Assembly (NCBI GenBank): GCA_013407085.1
Contig: JACCGJ010000235.1
Coordinates: 62,001-126,000, forward strand
DNA: 64,000 nt
Origin: Atriophallophorus winterbourni
Taxonomy: Eukaryota > Platyhelminthes > Trematoda > Plagiorchiida > Microphallidae
Direction of reading: 5' to 3'
The stretch's first letter is position 1. Every line of letters starts with the position of its first letter. Under the pieces are notes generated by a model, which was given only the letters and a program-made list of their open reading frames with translations, was not told the origin of the DNA and ran no database searches. Shown here one piece after another: positions 1 through 10,405 of the stretch. The position numbers and the translations under genes are program-made.

Positions 1-3000
1 TTCCAGTGGCAGCACCGTTTGTACCACAGAAGCTTGATTACTCGATGCAAACGGATATCCACGCAGTCACCTATGATGTTGAGCTGCAATCCGGAGTGCT
101 CAGCACGCATGGTGCCACACAAACAGAGGAAGCATTAAAAGTGGAACCCGTACCTGTACACTTTGTTGCTCCGACGCCGACAGCAGAGCGTGGAATACAA
201 GCAGCGTTGCCGGCTCAATCCTTTGACTTTGAAATGCAAACGAGAGCTCCTTGTGAGAGTGTGGGGATCCACGCTGTGCTCGAAACGCCGGCTCCGAAAC
301 CGCCATCAAGAGAAGACTATTCCATGCAAACGGATATCCACGCAGTCACCTATGATGTTGAGCTACAGTCGGGTGTGATCAGTACACACGGGACTACGCA
401 GACGGACATCCAGCAAAAGGTGGAACCAGTGCTTCCAGCGATTCCGGCAAAGTCAGTGGAAAATCAATCAATTCAGTGCATCATTACACCGAGGACATTG
501 GACAAGCAAATAGGAGAATCTGTCGATGTTGACAGCAAAATGACCCAAGTGGACCTGGAGCAGAAACAAATCCAAGACACAGTACTTCATCATGCAGAAC
601 CGGGCATCAACAAAAAGTTACAGGCCATTGTAGCACCGTTTACACGAGACGAGTTTGTGCAGAGCGATGCACCCACCGAACGACCAAAGAGTGAGCAAGG
701 CTTGCAAGCCATGGTTCCTGTAACCCAGTACGATGTTGAACTACAATCGGGTGTTGTGAGCACTGCTGGAACGACGCAGACAGACGAAAGACTGGAAATC
801 GACGTGGTAGCCCCGATACATGCGCCACGTGCAGGCCCACCGAAGGACGAAGGAATACAAGCAGTTGATTATCCGAAATCGTACGACTCCGTGTTGCCTA
901 CCGGCGTGCGGCTCGAGAGCGTAGGCATTCAGGCTGAGATTCCAGTGGCAGCACCGTTTGTACCACAGAAGCTTGATTACTCGATGCAAACCGATATTCG
1001 CGCTCCCACGTATGATGTAGAGCTGCAATCTGGAGTGCTCAGCACGCATGGTGCCACACAAACAGAGGAAGCAATAAAAGTGGAACCCGTCCCTGTACAC
1101 TTTGTTGCTCCGACGCCGACAGCAGAGCGTGGAATACAAGCGGCGTTGCCGGCTCAATCCTTTGACTTTGAAATGCAAACGAGAGCTCCTTGTGAGAGTG
1201 TGGGGATCCACGCTGTGCTCGAAACGCCGGCTCCAAAACCGCCATCAAAAGAAGACTATTCCATGCAAACGGATATCCACGCAGTCACCTATGATGTTGA
1301 GCTACAGTCGGGTGTGATCAGTACACACGGGACTACGCAGACGGACATCCAGACAAAGGTGGAACCAGTGCTTCCAGCGATTCCGGCAAAGTCAGTGGAA
1401 AATCAATCAATTCAGTGCATCATTACACCGAGGACATTGGACAAGCAAATAGGAGAATCTGTCGATGTTGACAGCAAAATGACCCAAGTGGACCTGGAGC
1501 AGAAACCAATCCAAGACACAGTACTTCATCATGCAGAACCGGGCATCAACAAAAAGTTACAGGCCATTGTAGCACCGTTTACACGAGACGAGTTTGTGCA
1601 GAGCGATGCACCCACCGAACGACCAAAGAGTGAGCAAGGCTTGCAAGCCATGGTTCCTGTAACCCAGTACGATGTTGAACTACAATCGGGTGTTGTGAGC
1701 ACCGCTGGAACGACGCAGACAGACGAAAGACTGGAAATCGACGTGGTAGCCCCGATACATGCCCCACGTGCAGGCCCACCGAAGGAAGAAGGAATACAAG
1801 CAGTTGATTATCCGAAATCGTACGACTCCGTGTTGCCTACCGGCGTGCGGCTCGAGAGCGTAGGCATTCAGGCTGAGATTCCAGTGGCAGCACCGTTTGT
1901 ACCACAGAAGCTTGATTACTCGATGCAAACCGATATTCGCGCTCCCACGTATGATGTAGAGCTGCAATCTGGAGTGCTCAGCACGCATGGTGCCACACAA
2001 ACAGAGGAAGCAATAAAAGTGGAACCCGTCCCTGTACACTTTGTTGCTCCGACGCCGACAGCAGAGCGTGGAATACAAGCAGCGTTGCCGGCTCAATCCT
2101 TTGACTTTGAAATGCAAACGAGAGCTCCTTCTGAGAGTGTTGGGATCCACGCTGTGCTCGAAACGCCGGCTCCGAAACCGCCATCAAGAGAAGACTATTC
2201 CATGCAAACGGATATCCACGCAGTCACCTATGATGTTGAGCTACAGTCGGGTGTGATCAGTACACACGGGACTACGCAGACGGACATCCAGCAAAAGGTG
2301 GAACCAGTGCTTCCAGCGATTCCGGCAAAGTCAGTGGAAAATCAATCAATTCAGTGCATCATTACACCGAGGACATTGGACAAGCAAATAGGAGAATCTG
2401 TCGATGTTGACAGCAAAATGACCCAAGTGGACCTGGAGCAGAAACAAATCCAAGACACAGTACTTCATCATGCAGAACCGGGCATCAACAAAAAGTTACA
2501 GGCCATTGTAGCACCGTTTACACGAGACGAGTTTGTGCAGAGCGATGCACCCACCGAACGACCAAAAAGTGAGCAAGGCTTGCAAGCCATGGTTCCTGTA
2601 ACCCAGTACGATGTTGAACTACAATCGGGTGTTGTGAGCACCGCTGGAACGACGCAGACAGACGAAAGACTGGAAATCGACGTGGTAGCCCCGATACATG
2701 CCCCACGTGCAGGCCCACCGAAGGAAGAAGGAATACAAGCAGTTGATTATCCGAAATCGTACGACTCCGTGTTGCCTACCGGCGTGCGGCTCGAGAGCGT
2801 AGGCATTCAGGCTGAGATTCCAGTGGCAGCACCGTTTGTACCACAGAAGCTTGATTACTCGATGCAAACCGATATTCGCGCTCCCACGTATGATGTAGAG
2901 CTGCAATCTGGAGTGCTCAGCACGCATGGTGCCACACAAACAGAAGAAGCACTAATAGTGAAACCCGTCCCTGCACACTTTGTTGCTCCGACGCCGACAG

Positions 3001-4160
3001 CAGAGCGTGGAATACAAGCAGCGTTGCCGGCTCAATCCTTTGACTTTGAAATGCAAACGAGAGCTCCTTCTGAGAGTGTTGGGATCCACGCTGTGCTCGA
3101 AACGCCGGCTCCGAAACCGCCATCAAGAGATGACTATTCCATGCAAACGGATATCCACGCAGTCACCTATGATGTTGAGCTACAGTCGGGTGTGATCAGT
3201 ACACACGGGACTACGCAGACGGACATCCAGACAAAGGTGGAACCAGTGCTTCCAGCGATTCCGGCAAAGTCAGTGGAAAATCAATCAATTCAGTGCATCA
3301 TTACACCGAGGACATTGGACAAGCAAATAGGAGAATCTGTCGATGTTGACAGCAAAATGACCCAAGTGGACCTGGAGCAGAAACCAATCCAAGACACAGT
3401 ACTTCATCATGCAGAACCGGGCATCAACAAAAAGTTACAGGCCATTGTAGCACCGTTTACACGAGACGAGTTTGTGCAGAGCGATGCACCCACCGAACGA
3501 CCAAAGAGTGAGCAAGGCTTGCAAGCCATGGTTCCTGTAACCCAGTACGATGTTGAACTACAATCGGGTGTTGTGAGCACTGCTGGAACGACGCAGACAG
3601 ACGAAAGACTGGAAATCGACGTGGTAGCCCCGATACATGCCCCACGTGCAGGCCCACCGAAGGACGAAGGAATACAAGCAGTTGATTATCCGAAATCGTA
3701 CGACTCCGTGTTGCCTACCGGCGTGCGGCTCGAGAGCGTAGGCATTCAGGCTGAGATTCCAGTGGCAGCACCGTTTGTACCACAGAAGCTTGATTACTCG
3801 ATGCAAACGGATATCCACGCAGTCACCTATGATGTTGAGCTGCAATCCGGAGTGCTCAGCACGCATGGTGCCACACAAACAGAGGAAGCATTAAAAGTGG
3901 AACCCGTACCTGTACACTTTGTTGCTCCGACGCCGACAGCAGAGCGTGGAATACAAGCAGCGTTGCCGGCTCAATCCTTTGACTTTGAAATGCAAACGAG
4001 AGCTCCATGTGAGAGTGTTGGGATCCACGCTGTGCTCGAAACGCCGGCTCCGAAACCGCCATCAAGAGATGACTATTCCATGCAAACGGATATACACGCA
4101 GTCACCTATGATGTTGAGTTGCAATCTGGAGTGCTCAGCACACATGGTGCCACACAAACA
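1..4160 (+). repeat. 939-bp coding tandem repeat array (four full units plus a partial fifth)
   Basis: The same start (ttccagtggcagcaccg) recurs at 1, 940, 1879, 2818 and 3757, a period of 939 bp or 313 codons. Units differ at only a few codons. Units 1 and 3 share IQQKVEP and EQKQIQD; units 2 and 4 share IQTKVEP and EQKPIQD, so a two-unit block was probably duplicated. Other variable sites (C/S before ESVGIH, D/E in PPKDEG) do not follow this alternation and point to gene conversion. Because the period is a multiple of three, antisense and shifted frames also show periodic open stretches, which are shadows. Confidence 0.95.
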
Positions 4161-7100
4161 GAAAGGGTGGAACCCGTCCCTGTACACGTTGTTGCTCCGA
4201 CGCCGACAGCAGAGCGTGGAATACAAGCAGCGTTGCCGGCTCAATCCTTTGACTTTGAAATGCAAACGAGAGCTATTTGTGAGAGTGTGGGCATCGAAGC
4301 TGTGCTCGAAACGCCGGCTCCGAAACCGCCATCAAGAGAAGACTTTTCCATGCAAACGGATATCCACGCAATCACCTATGATGTTGAGCTGCAGTCGGGC
4401 GTTTTGTTCGATGTTTCTGCAGTGCAAGCTGATCTTCTTCCTGCTCCATCTTCGAAACCTGTTTCTTTCAATGTATCTCTGCAGTCTGATGTTCCTGTTC
4501 CTGTGACACCTACTGTTAACAAAAAGCTGCAAGTTTTTCTTGTTCCATCATCATATGATCAGTGTTTGCAAGCAGATCTCACCGAACCCGTTCCTCCTAC
4601 CGCCATGCGTCAGGATCGTGCTGTCCAATCAGAAACCTTCATATCTCGTGACAGTGTCGAATTACAAGTTGGCCCTGTTCACAAAAATGCGTCTACTGAA
4701 ACCGTTTCTGCACTTGCAATAAACAAAAAGGTGTTGGTAAACCTAATGGAAGCACAACCCATACAAATTGGCAACGTTTCTTTGTATGAATCGCTGCAAC
4801 CCACGAGTATTCCTCAATCTGATTTTGGTGAGCAAGCAAATATTCGCGCCCCGTCTCATGAAGTGGAGCTTCAATGTGGTGTTATTCGAATTTCGAGTAC
4901 AACACAGACAAATGTTTTACCAGAGCCAGTTACTTACGAGAGACAATCACAAACGGAAAAAATATCACCACGTCCAAAGGTTGTTCAATCGACTCAAACT
5001 TTATCATCTTCCAAGAGGTTTGACGTGGAAATGCAAATTGGCGTGCTGAGCAATGAGTCTAGTGTGCAGACTGATATACCGGTCTCTATTCAACCTGACG
5101 TTTCGATTAATACATATGATGTGGTACTACAAACGGGGTCGATTTGTATCAATGAAGCGACACAGGCTCAATTGCTGGAAACAAGTGAACGCCGACACGA
5201 TCAATCCGTCCAAACTACAGAATTATCGAGCGTTACTGAATCGAAGATCAATAAAAAGCTTCAAGTAAACCTGACCGTGAAAGCATCAACCGGTAAAGAT
5301 TTCACCGTTCAAACCAGAATCGGAACGACTACGTGCGATGTGGAACTCCAATGTGGGGCTGTACTCAGATCGCAATCTACACAATCCCTTATCCAATCCG
5401 AAGCAATTGTTCCAGATAAAAGAAGAGAAATCAATACGACACAATCCACCGAACAAATAACTGCTATCAATAAAAAAATACAAGTCTCTGTAAAACCGGT
5501 TGAAATTGCAGTGCAAACTATGCCTGAATACCGAGTTCGCCCACAAATTGGAGCGGCAGGGTCTTCCTCGTTTGTCTGTGGTGAAGATTACGTGATGGCA
5601 ACAGAAAAACATGAACCGTCCCCTTTACAATTACCGGAGCGTTTCGATGTTTTTGTACAAACGCCTCCCGTTTCACAACATACCAATTCTGACAAACAGC
5701 TGCAAATTGAAATTATTCCGAACATACGATCGTTGGGCATTCAAACTGAACCGTTGGTAGAAATTAATCCGGACACAATCCGAACACCGTTAATTGAATC
5801 AACAACACACAGAATAGTCAGCACAGATCCAACCATAATTACTTCAGAAATACGCCCGGATTACAAGGAAGAAGGCCCGCGAAGCGATAAGCGAGCATTG
5901 CTGATTGATAGCACAATTTCTTGCACCGTAAGACCTCGCAACAAAAAATGTCAAATTAGCTTGCTCGATACGGAACCTAGCAAACCAATGCTAATCAATA
6001 AAAAGCTACAAAATCAAGCCAAATTAGAAGAAATCGAATGTCAAACCGAGTGGGATACCACACCCGCTCCGAACACTGCTAATAAAAAGATGCAAATAAA
6101 TTTAATTCCACAAGAACCGATACGAATGAGCTACGCCATGCAAACCAGCACAGAAAGTCCACGACAAGTTAAAGAAACCGAGGCTTACCCAGTCAGCTAT
6201 GTCACACAAGTAATTCAAGTAGATGTTCCTGCGGAGCCACTACCTGTGGGTCCAACACAAATGGTTACAACTTTTTCTTCAAGATTGCAAGCTGAACCAC
6301 CTAGTGGCTCTGAGATAAAGACATTTAAGGAATTCAGAGATCGTAGTTGTGAAGCAAATCTCATTCCTAGCCATCCAGAAAGTCCACAATATCTAACCGC
6401 GCAGCTTCAAATCAAAATACCAACCACAAATACCGAGTCACAGACGGAGAAAATATGTCCTACTCCATTGATAGAAAAATCTGATGTTCACATTCATTAC
6501 GGCGAGATTCCAGCAGAGACTAAACAACCTGATCGGAAATTGCCGTCACCAGAAGTTTCTCCGAAAGATTTTGCCCCGAGTCCTGTTCATAAGCCACGCA
6601 GATTCAATCGAGATGTGCAATGCACTCCGTACACTGTGAATGAATTAATTCAGACTAGTGGCCTGTCAAGGCCGGATTCATTTAAGGAACCTGGAATCGA
6701 TGTGAGCATACAGACCCCAACAGAAGACAACTTCATTATCAAACGTGTCGTTACCACAATAGCACGACAAGGTGGTTCAACTATGTATAGACGGGAAGCT
6801 CCAGTGATAAGACAAATGCACATACGTGAGCGAGGCCCAATGGTGAGCTCCAGCCTTCCAAGTCATCTTGACGAGACTGTATTCGAAGAGGAAGATGAGG
6901 ACCTGAGCGAAACGCAGCAGTTTGGACCAAGTAGACATGTGACTACTTCCTACTTGGATGGCGAACGCCGCACGATACGTGAAGAACGGACAACAGAATT
7001 ACGCCATCGAGGACGTTCATTGGATTCAAATTTAGGCAGGCACTTCCATTATGGTGACTACGATGTATGCGAAACAGAATTGTATCCCACTTCATCTTAC

Positions 7101-8525
7101 GAATGCAGACCCCAATTCGAAGCAGAACAATGTTTCAGAAATTTGCTTAGCCTATGGGGCCCGAATTATTTGGCTGGGAGACTTCGTCGATTTGGTAGTA
7201 CAATGCGAGTGGACAGTGATGTTGCAACCCATAGCATTCAAACACCCACACGGCTCGTTGGTGCACGCACACAGTATACGTCGACAGGTAGTTTATTATT
7301 TACTCATGCAGGAGGCCCGAAGACATCAGTGAGCATTCAAGCAAATTTGATATCTAATTCTCGACCGCCTCATCGAAACAAACGTATTCAGCGCGGGCCA
7401 AGTTATATTGCCTGGCCCTCCAGCCAACCAGCGGGCGCTCCAGTTGAAGAAAGCTTACAACCTCGCACAGAAAGACAATTTGAATCACACATCGCTGGAT
7501 ACACCAGTACTTATTCTGAAACTGTACGTGGGCCCGACGACCATTTCGAGCGAATCGGTGGTGACAACAAAGACTACGTTTGTCCCAGATGCGGAACACA
7601 TGTACACATTCCGAGATTTGCAACTACTTCTATGACACAATCTCAATCACTACCGATCACGCAACTCCGAGACGCTCCCAGTCAAACAGCGTCATTAGGT
7701 TACTATACATTGGAGCAAGAAAGACTAGCTCTTCCTGCCTACGTTAGTGATGATGAACTACAACGTATAAATCCTCACCAAGAACCAGCAGATTTCAGTC
7801 GTCTGTCCACCACTACCTGGTTTCCCGCCGAAGATACAGATAAGTCAACGGAAACAACAACAGAAGGCCACACGAGAGATGAAGTTTGGGTAGATAGTCC
7901 AGGTAAACTCTCAGAGGTTATGATGACGGGTGTTGTAGTCCCTGGAACGGACAAGATTATCAGTCCAGCAGAAGCCTATCATCGTGGAATCCTCCGACTA
8001 ATTTACTGGGATTACACTAAAGTAGGTTCAAGGCAAGCGTCTCCTGATATCACGGCTATGGTTCCTTTTGTTGACGCTGTTCTTACCCAAGCAATACGAC
8101 TACAAACAGATAAGCCAAAAACGCTGAGCCATAGAGGAACGGATACGGAAATACCATCTGTCGCAGCCCAAGTTGTGTGGACCACACCAGAACAACATCG
8201 GTGTCGATATGCTGTTCATTGCTTGCGGCCAGACGTTGCGCTCGGAAGAACCTCAGGAACCAGTCACAATGTCGCCTCTGCCATACGCACGGGTTTGATT
8301 GACCGCGAAACTGGAAAGATCATTTTGAAATATCCCGCTCAGAGCAGATGGTCAGAAGAAGATCCGACGTATCCATATGATGTAGAAACGCCTCTTGGCT
8401 ATTCGGAACAAACAGAGAACCTGTCTGTTCAAGAAGCAATCCATCGCGGTGTGCTGGAAGCAGAACTCATCGAAACAGTATCACCAGTACACTCACTTGC
8501 ACGAGATCATGGATTAAACATGTAG
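1..8525 (+). CDS. Very large tandem-repeat protein, probably cytoskeletal (3' part of gene)
   Basis: The frame is open from the left edge to a TAG at 8523-8525, so the true start lies upstream; the first possible codon here is not an initiator. About 2,840 residues are visible. Residues 1-1250 are four near-identical 313-residue units; a shortened fifth follows, then diverged copies to about residue 2200. Recurring short motifs are YDVELQSGV, SMQTDI, TQTD and INKKLQ, so each unit is itself built of smaller repeats. The C-terminal 600 residues are not tandem. They include one CPRC pair (nt about 7580) and three plakin-repeat-like stretches: AEAYHRGILRL (about 7970-8000), VASAIRTGLIDRETG (about 8270) and SVQEAIHRGVLE (about 8425-8460). 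The similarity to plakin repeats (AVRKGLID type) suggests an intermediate-filament or cortical scaffold role; this is inference. I do not recognise the repeat unit itself. Confidence 0.8.
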   Translation, partial: PVAAPFVPQKLDYSMQTDIHAVTYDVELQSGVLSTHGATQTEEALKVEPVPVHFVAPTPTAERGIQAALPAQSFDFEMQTRAPCESVGIHAVLETPAPKPPSREDYSMQTDIHAVTYDVELQSGVISTHGTTQTDIQQKVEPVLPAIPAKSVENQSIQCIITPRTLDKQIGESVDVDSKMTQVDLEQKQIQDTVLHHAEPGINKKLQAIVAPFTRDEFVQSDAPTERPKSEQGLQAMVPVTQYDVELQSGVVSTAGTTQTDERLEIDVVAPIHAPRAGPPKDEGIQAVDYPKSYDSVLPTGVRLESVGIQAEIPVAAPFVPQKLDYSMQTDIRAPTYDVELQSGVLSTHGATQTEEAIKVEPVPVHFVAPTPTAERGIQAALPAQSFDFEMQTRAPCESVGIHAVLETPAPKPPSKEDYSMQTDIHAVTYDVELQSGVISTHGTTQTDIQTKVEPVLPAIPAKSVENQSIQCIITPRTLDKQIGESVDVDSKMTQVDLEQKPIQDTVLHHAEPGINKKLQAIVAPFTRDEFVQSDAPTERPKSEQGLQAMVPVTQYDVELQSGVVSTAGTTQTDERLEIDVVAPIHAPRAGPPKEEGIQAVDYPKSYDSVLPTGVRLESVGIQAEIPVAAPFVPQKLDYSMQTDIRAPTYDVELQSGVLSTHGATQTEEAIKVEPVPVHFVAPTPTAERGIQAALPAQSFDFEMQTRAPSESVGIHAVLETPAPKPPSREDYSMQTDIHAVTYDVELQSGVISTHGTTQTDIQQKVEPVLPAIPAKSVENQSIQCIITPRTLDKQIGESVDVDSKMTQVDLEQKQIQDTVLHHAEPGINKKLQAIVAPFTRDEFVQSDAPTERPKSEQGLQAMVPVTQYDVELQSGVVSTAGTTQTDERLEIDVVAPIHAPRAGPPKEEGIQAVDYPKSYDSVLPTGVRLESVGIQAEIPVAAPFVPQKLDYSMQTDIRAPTYDVELQSGVLSTHGATQTEEALIVKPVPAHFVAPTPTAERGIQAALPAQSFDFEMQTRAPSESVGIHAVLETPAPKPPSRDDYSMQTDIHAVTYDVELQSGVISTHGTTQTDIQTKVEPVLPAIPAKSVENQSIQCIITPRTLDKQIGESVDVDSKMTQVDLEQKPIQDTVLHHAEPGINKKLQAIVAPFTRDEFVQSDAPTERPKSEQGLQAMVPVTQYDVELQSGVVSTAGTTQTDERLEIDVVAPIHAPRAGPPKDEGIQAVDYPKSYDSVLPTGVRLESVGIQAEIPVAAPFVPQKLDYSMQTDIHAVTYDVELQSGVLSTHGATQTEEALKVEPVPVHFVAPTPTAERGIQAALPAQSFDFEMQTRAPCESVGIHAVLETPAPKPPSRDDYSMQTDIHAVTYDVELQSGVLSTHGATQTERVEPVPVHVVAPTPTAERGIQAALPAQSFDFEMQTRAICESVGIEAVLETPAPKPPSREDFSMQTDIHAITYDVELQSGVLFDVSAVQADLLPAPSSKPVSFNVSLQSDVPVPVTPTVNKKLQVFLVPSSYDQCLQADLTEPVPPTAMRQDRAVQSETFISRDSVELQVGPVHKNASTETVSALAINKKVLVNLMEAQPIQIGNVSLYESLQPTSIPQSDFGEQANIRAPSHEVELQCGVIRISSTTQTNVLPEPVTYERQSQTEKISPRPKVVQSTQTLSSSKRFDVEMQIGVLSNESSVQTDIPVSIQPDVSINTYDVVLQTGSICINEATQAQLLETSERRHDQSVQTTELSSVTESKINKKLQVNLTVKASTGKDFTVQTRIGTTTCDVELQCGAVLRSQSTQSLIQSEAIVPDKRREINTTQSTEQITAINKKIQVSVKPVEIAVQTMPEYRVRPQIGAAGSSSFVCGEDYVMATEKHEPSPLQLPERFDVFVQTPPVSQHTNSDKQLQIEIIPNIRSLGIQTEPLVEINPDTIRTPLIESTTHRIVSTDPTIITSEIRPDYKEEGPRSDKRALLIDSTISCTVRPRNKKCQISLLDTEPSKPMLINKKLQNQAKLEEIECQTEWDTTPAPNTANKKMQINLIPQEPIRMSYAMQTSTESPRQVKETEAYPVSYVTQVIQVDVPAEPLPVGPTQMVTTFSSRLQAEPPSGSEIKTFKEFRDRSCEANLIPSHPESPQYLTAQLQIKIPTTNTESQTEKICPTPLIEKSDVHIHYGEIPAETKQPDRKLPSPEVSPKDFAPSPVHKPRRFNRDVQCTPYTVNELIQTSGLSRPDSFKEPGIDVSIQTPTEDNFIIKRVVTTIARQGGSTMYRREAPVIRQMHIRERGPMVSSSLPSHLDETVFEEEDEDLSETQQFGPSRHVTTSYLDGERRTIREERTTELRHRGRSLDSNLGRHFHYGDYDVCETELYPTSSYECRPQFEAEQCFRNLLSLWGPNYLAGRLRRFGSTMRVDSDVATHSIQTPTRLVGARTQYTSTGSLLFTHAGGPKTSVSIQANLISNSRPPHRNKRIQRGPSYIAWPSSQPAGAPVEESLQPRTERQFESHIAGYTSTYSETVRGPDDHFERIGGDNKDYVCPRCGTHVHIPRFATTSMTQSQSLPITQLRDAPSQTASLGYYTLEQERLALPAYVSDDELQRINPHQEPADFSRLSTTTWFPAEDTDKSTETTTEGHTRDEVWVDSPGKLSEVMMTGVVVPGTDKIISPAEAYHRGILRLIYWDYTKVGSRQASPDITAMVPFVDAVLTQAIRLQTDKPKTLSHRGTDTEIPSVAAQVVWTTPEQHRCRYAVHCLRPDVALGRTSGTSHNVASAIRTGLIDRETGKIILKYPAQSRWSEEDPTYPYDVETPLGYSEQTENLSVQEAIHRGVLEAELIETVSPVHSLARDHGLNM

Positions 8526-8689
8526 AAAACGTTTCCCATTACACATGGCTGATATTACAGACACAAAAAATAATCAACAAATTATATTTCTTTGGAAAGG
8601 ATACCCGATTTAGAAAGAAGAATATATGATTCCTTAACATGAAATAATCATTTAACCCCCAATTACCTACCGTAATCCAGCGTATCTCA

Positions 8690-8695
8690 AATAAA
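8690..8695 (+). terminator. Candidate polyadenylation signal of the repeat-protein gene
   Basis: AATAAA lies 165 bp after the stop codon, in an AT-rich 3' flank (8526-8860) with no other coding signal. It is the first canonical hexamer downstream. Confidence 0.5.
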
Positions 8696-8859
8696 CATTA
8701 ACAAATTATAAACATAATGAACACAACATTTTGATGTACAAGTACAAATACATCTAGGTTCTAAGCAATTTCTTCTACTTTCCTTTGATGTTGCAATTTG
8801 ACCCTATTCGGGAATCGCATAAAAGTTTGAAGATTCAAGATTTATGGTGAAAAGACAAT

Positions 8860-9634
8860 TACCGTAAATACCCGCGTATAAGACGCACTTTTTTTCTTCA
8901 TAAGTTGCCCTAAAAACCCAGGTGCGTCTTATCCATGGATACATTTATTATAAAAATTACCGTAAATACCCGCGTATAGGACGCACTTTTTTTCTTCATG
9001 AGTTGCCCTAAAAACCCAGGTGCGTCTTATCCATGGATACTTTTATTATAAAAATTAAGCATTTATCATAATATCAAAAATTTATTTTATAAACCGGTAC
9101 AATATTTATCAATATTTATCCTCGTCGTCACTGTCTTCATTCAACAAAGCAGCACACTCCTGTTGTGTTATGCAATCATCATGATAGTCCAGCTCTTCCT
9201 CCCTTTCGTCGTTGAAGGGTAATAATGAACTGTATCTTCAAAATCATGAAAATGTAATATCAACCAATCATGGAGTAGTATTTGACTCTTGTTGGAGCAG
9301 AAACTTTTCCTTAAAAATGTTATCCAATCATTCGACATGACGACCAAGAATGAGAAGTGCACTTTCCACGATAGTCTACATAGTCTAGACAGACATCTGC
9401 TGACTGACAGGATGAATGAGTCAGCAATCAGCACACACGATGATCATAGCGATTGTATGGAGGTCACCGTGATTGACTTAAGTTCACCGTTTCTATAAAA
9501 ATTAATGGAAATTAAGGACTAAAATTAGGATGCGTCCTATACATAGGTACACAGTTTTTCCATCGTTTTTAGGGTCAAATATCCACTGCGTCTTATACAT
9601 GGTATCGTCCTATACGCGGGTATTTACGGTATTT
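8860..9634. mobile_element. DNA transposon remnant with terminal inverted repeats
   Basis: The left end reads ccgtaaatacccgcgtata and its reverse complement closes the element near 9605-9632, flanked by TA on both sides (possible TA target duplication). The left end is doubled: a 98-bp block at about 8861-8958 is repeated at 8959-9055. On the minus strand a short frame near 9110-9225 ends in a very acidic tail (DEREEELDYHD then NEDSDDEDKY), as in many pogo/Tigger-like transposases. The rest of the transposase is degraded. Superfamily is inference. Confidence 0.6.
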
Positions 9635-10116
9635 ATTACCGGATAATTTTACCTGCTTATGGAGTACAAAATTCTCATCATCTCATTTGCATTATAAACT
9701 CAATTTCAGTTCATGGCTTATAAAAAAACTTACAGGATTATTTAAAATATTTACTGTAATAAGCTGAGTTGGAAATGTATTCTATTCCTGGGATGTTTAT
9801 TGTAAAATAATTGAAATTACAACAAAAAACAAAGCAATGCCTTTTCATTTTTAAAGCTGTTAGTTTTTTATCAAATTTTTGCAAACATTCTAAATCAGTA
9901 TTTAGGTATTATATGTAATTTATGGATAATCTAGCCGAAACTTTGCAGTATATATATGTTATTCGTCAGCATCAGACCGTATATCAAAAATCCACGAAAT
10001 GTGAAAAGTAAACAAAATTTTGTAACGATCATTTTCAAAGCTAAATTAAATGGAAAAATTAACAATCGAAAACAGTATATCATTCGTCTTTACCTTGAAA
10101 CGTACCTTACACACCA

Positions 10117-10165
10117 CTTCCAGTTTCTGACGAAGTTTGGTCATTAGATGGAGACAGTAAGACCA
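10117..10165 (-). ncRNA. Degenerate hammerhead ribozyme arm
   Basis: The minus strand has the order of a hammerhead (ctccat, CTAATGA, hairpin, GAAA, short stem III), but CUGAUGA has become CUAAUGA, stem II no longer pairs and the cleavage triplet is damaged. Recognised by alignment with the intact copies at 23.9 and 62.3 kb. Confidence 0.4.
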
Positions 10166-10360
10166 AGTTCAGTTAGGCTCGAAACAGTGGTATAATAGTT
10201 AACAAGGGTAAAATGGCAAGCCAATGTTAAATATGGTTCTTAAAAAGAACCATGATGCTCAAACACAGAATCACGAAGTGATTCTTTGTCAAGCACTCAG
10301 GGCGCTTATAAGAGACCAATATATTGTGGTGCTGACATCCCCATCACCTGATCTTACTGT

Positions 10361-10405
10361 CTCCACCTGATGACGACAAGCAGCCAGAAACTAGTCGTGA
10401 TGTGT
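10361..10405 (+). ncRNA. Hammerhead ribozyme-like motif, partly degraded
   Basis: Core CTGATGA at 10367-10373 and GAAA at 10387-10390 are intact. Stem III is the four-base palindrome CTAG and the cleavage triplet is GTC ending at 10396. Stem I keeps only three pairs and stem II is weak, so activity is doubtful. Confidence 0.5.

Noticed and set aside
1..4160. CRISPR-like repetition
   Set aside because: The unit is 939 bp, fully coding and without spacers, in a eukaryotic genome.
100..4530. Periodic open frames of 60-195 codons on both strands inside the tandem array
   Set aside because: They recur every 939 bp as shadows of the main frame, because the period is a multiple of three. None has an independent motif.
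5286..5612. 108-codon antisense frame in the repeat-protein exon
   Set aside because: It overlaps a strong sense coding frame and shows no domain.
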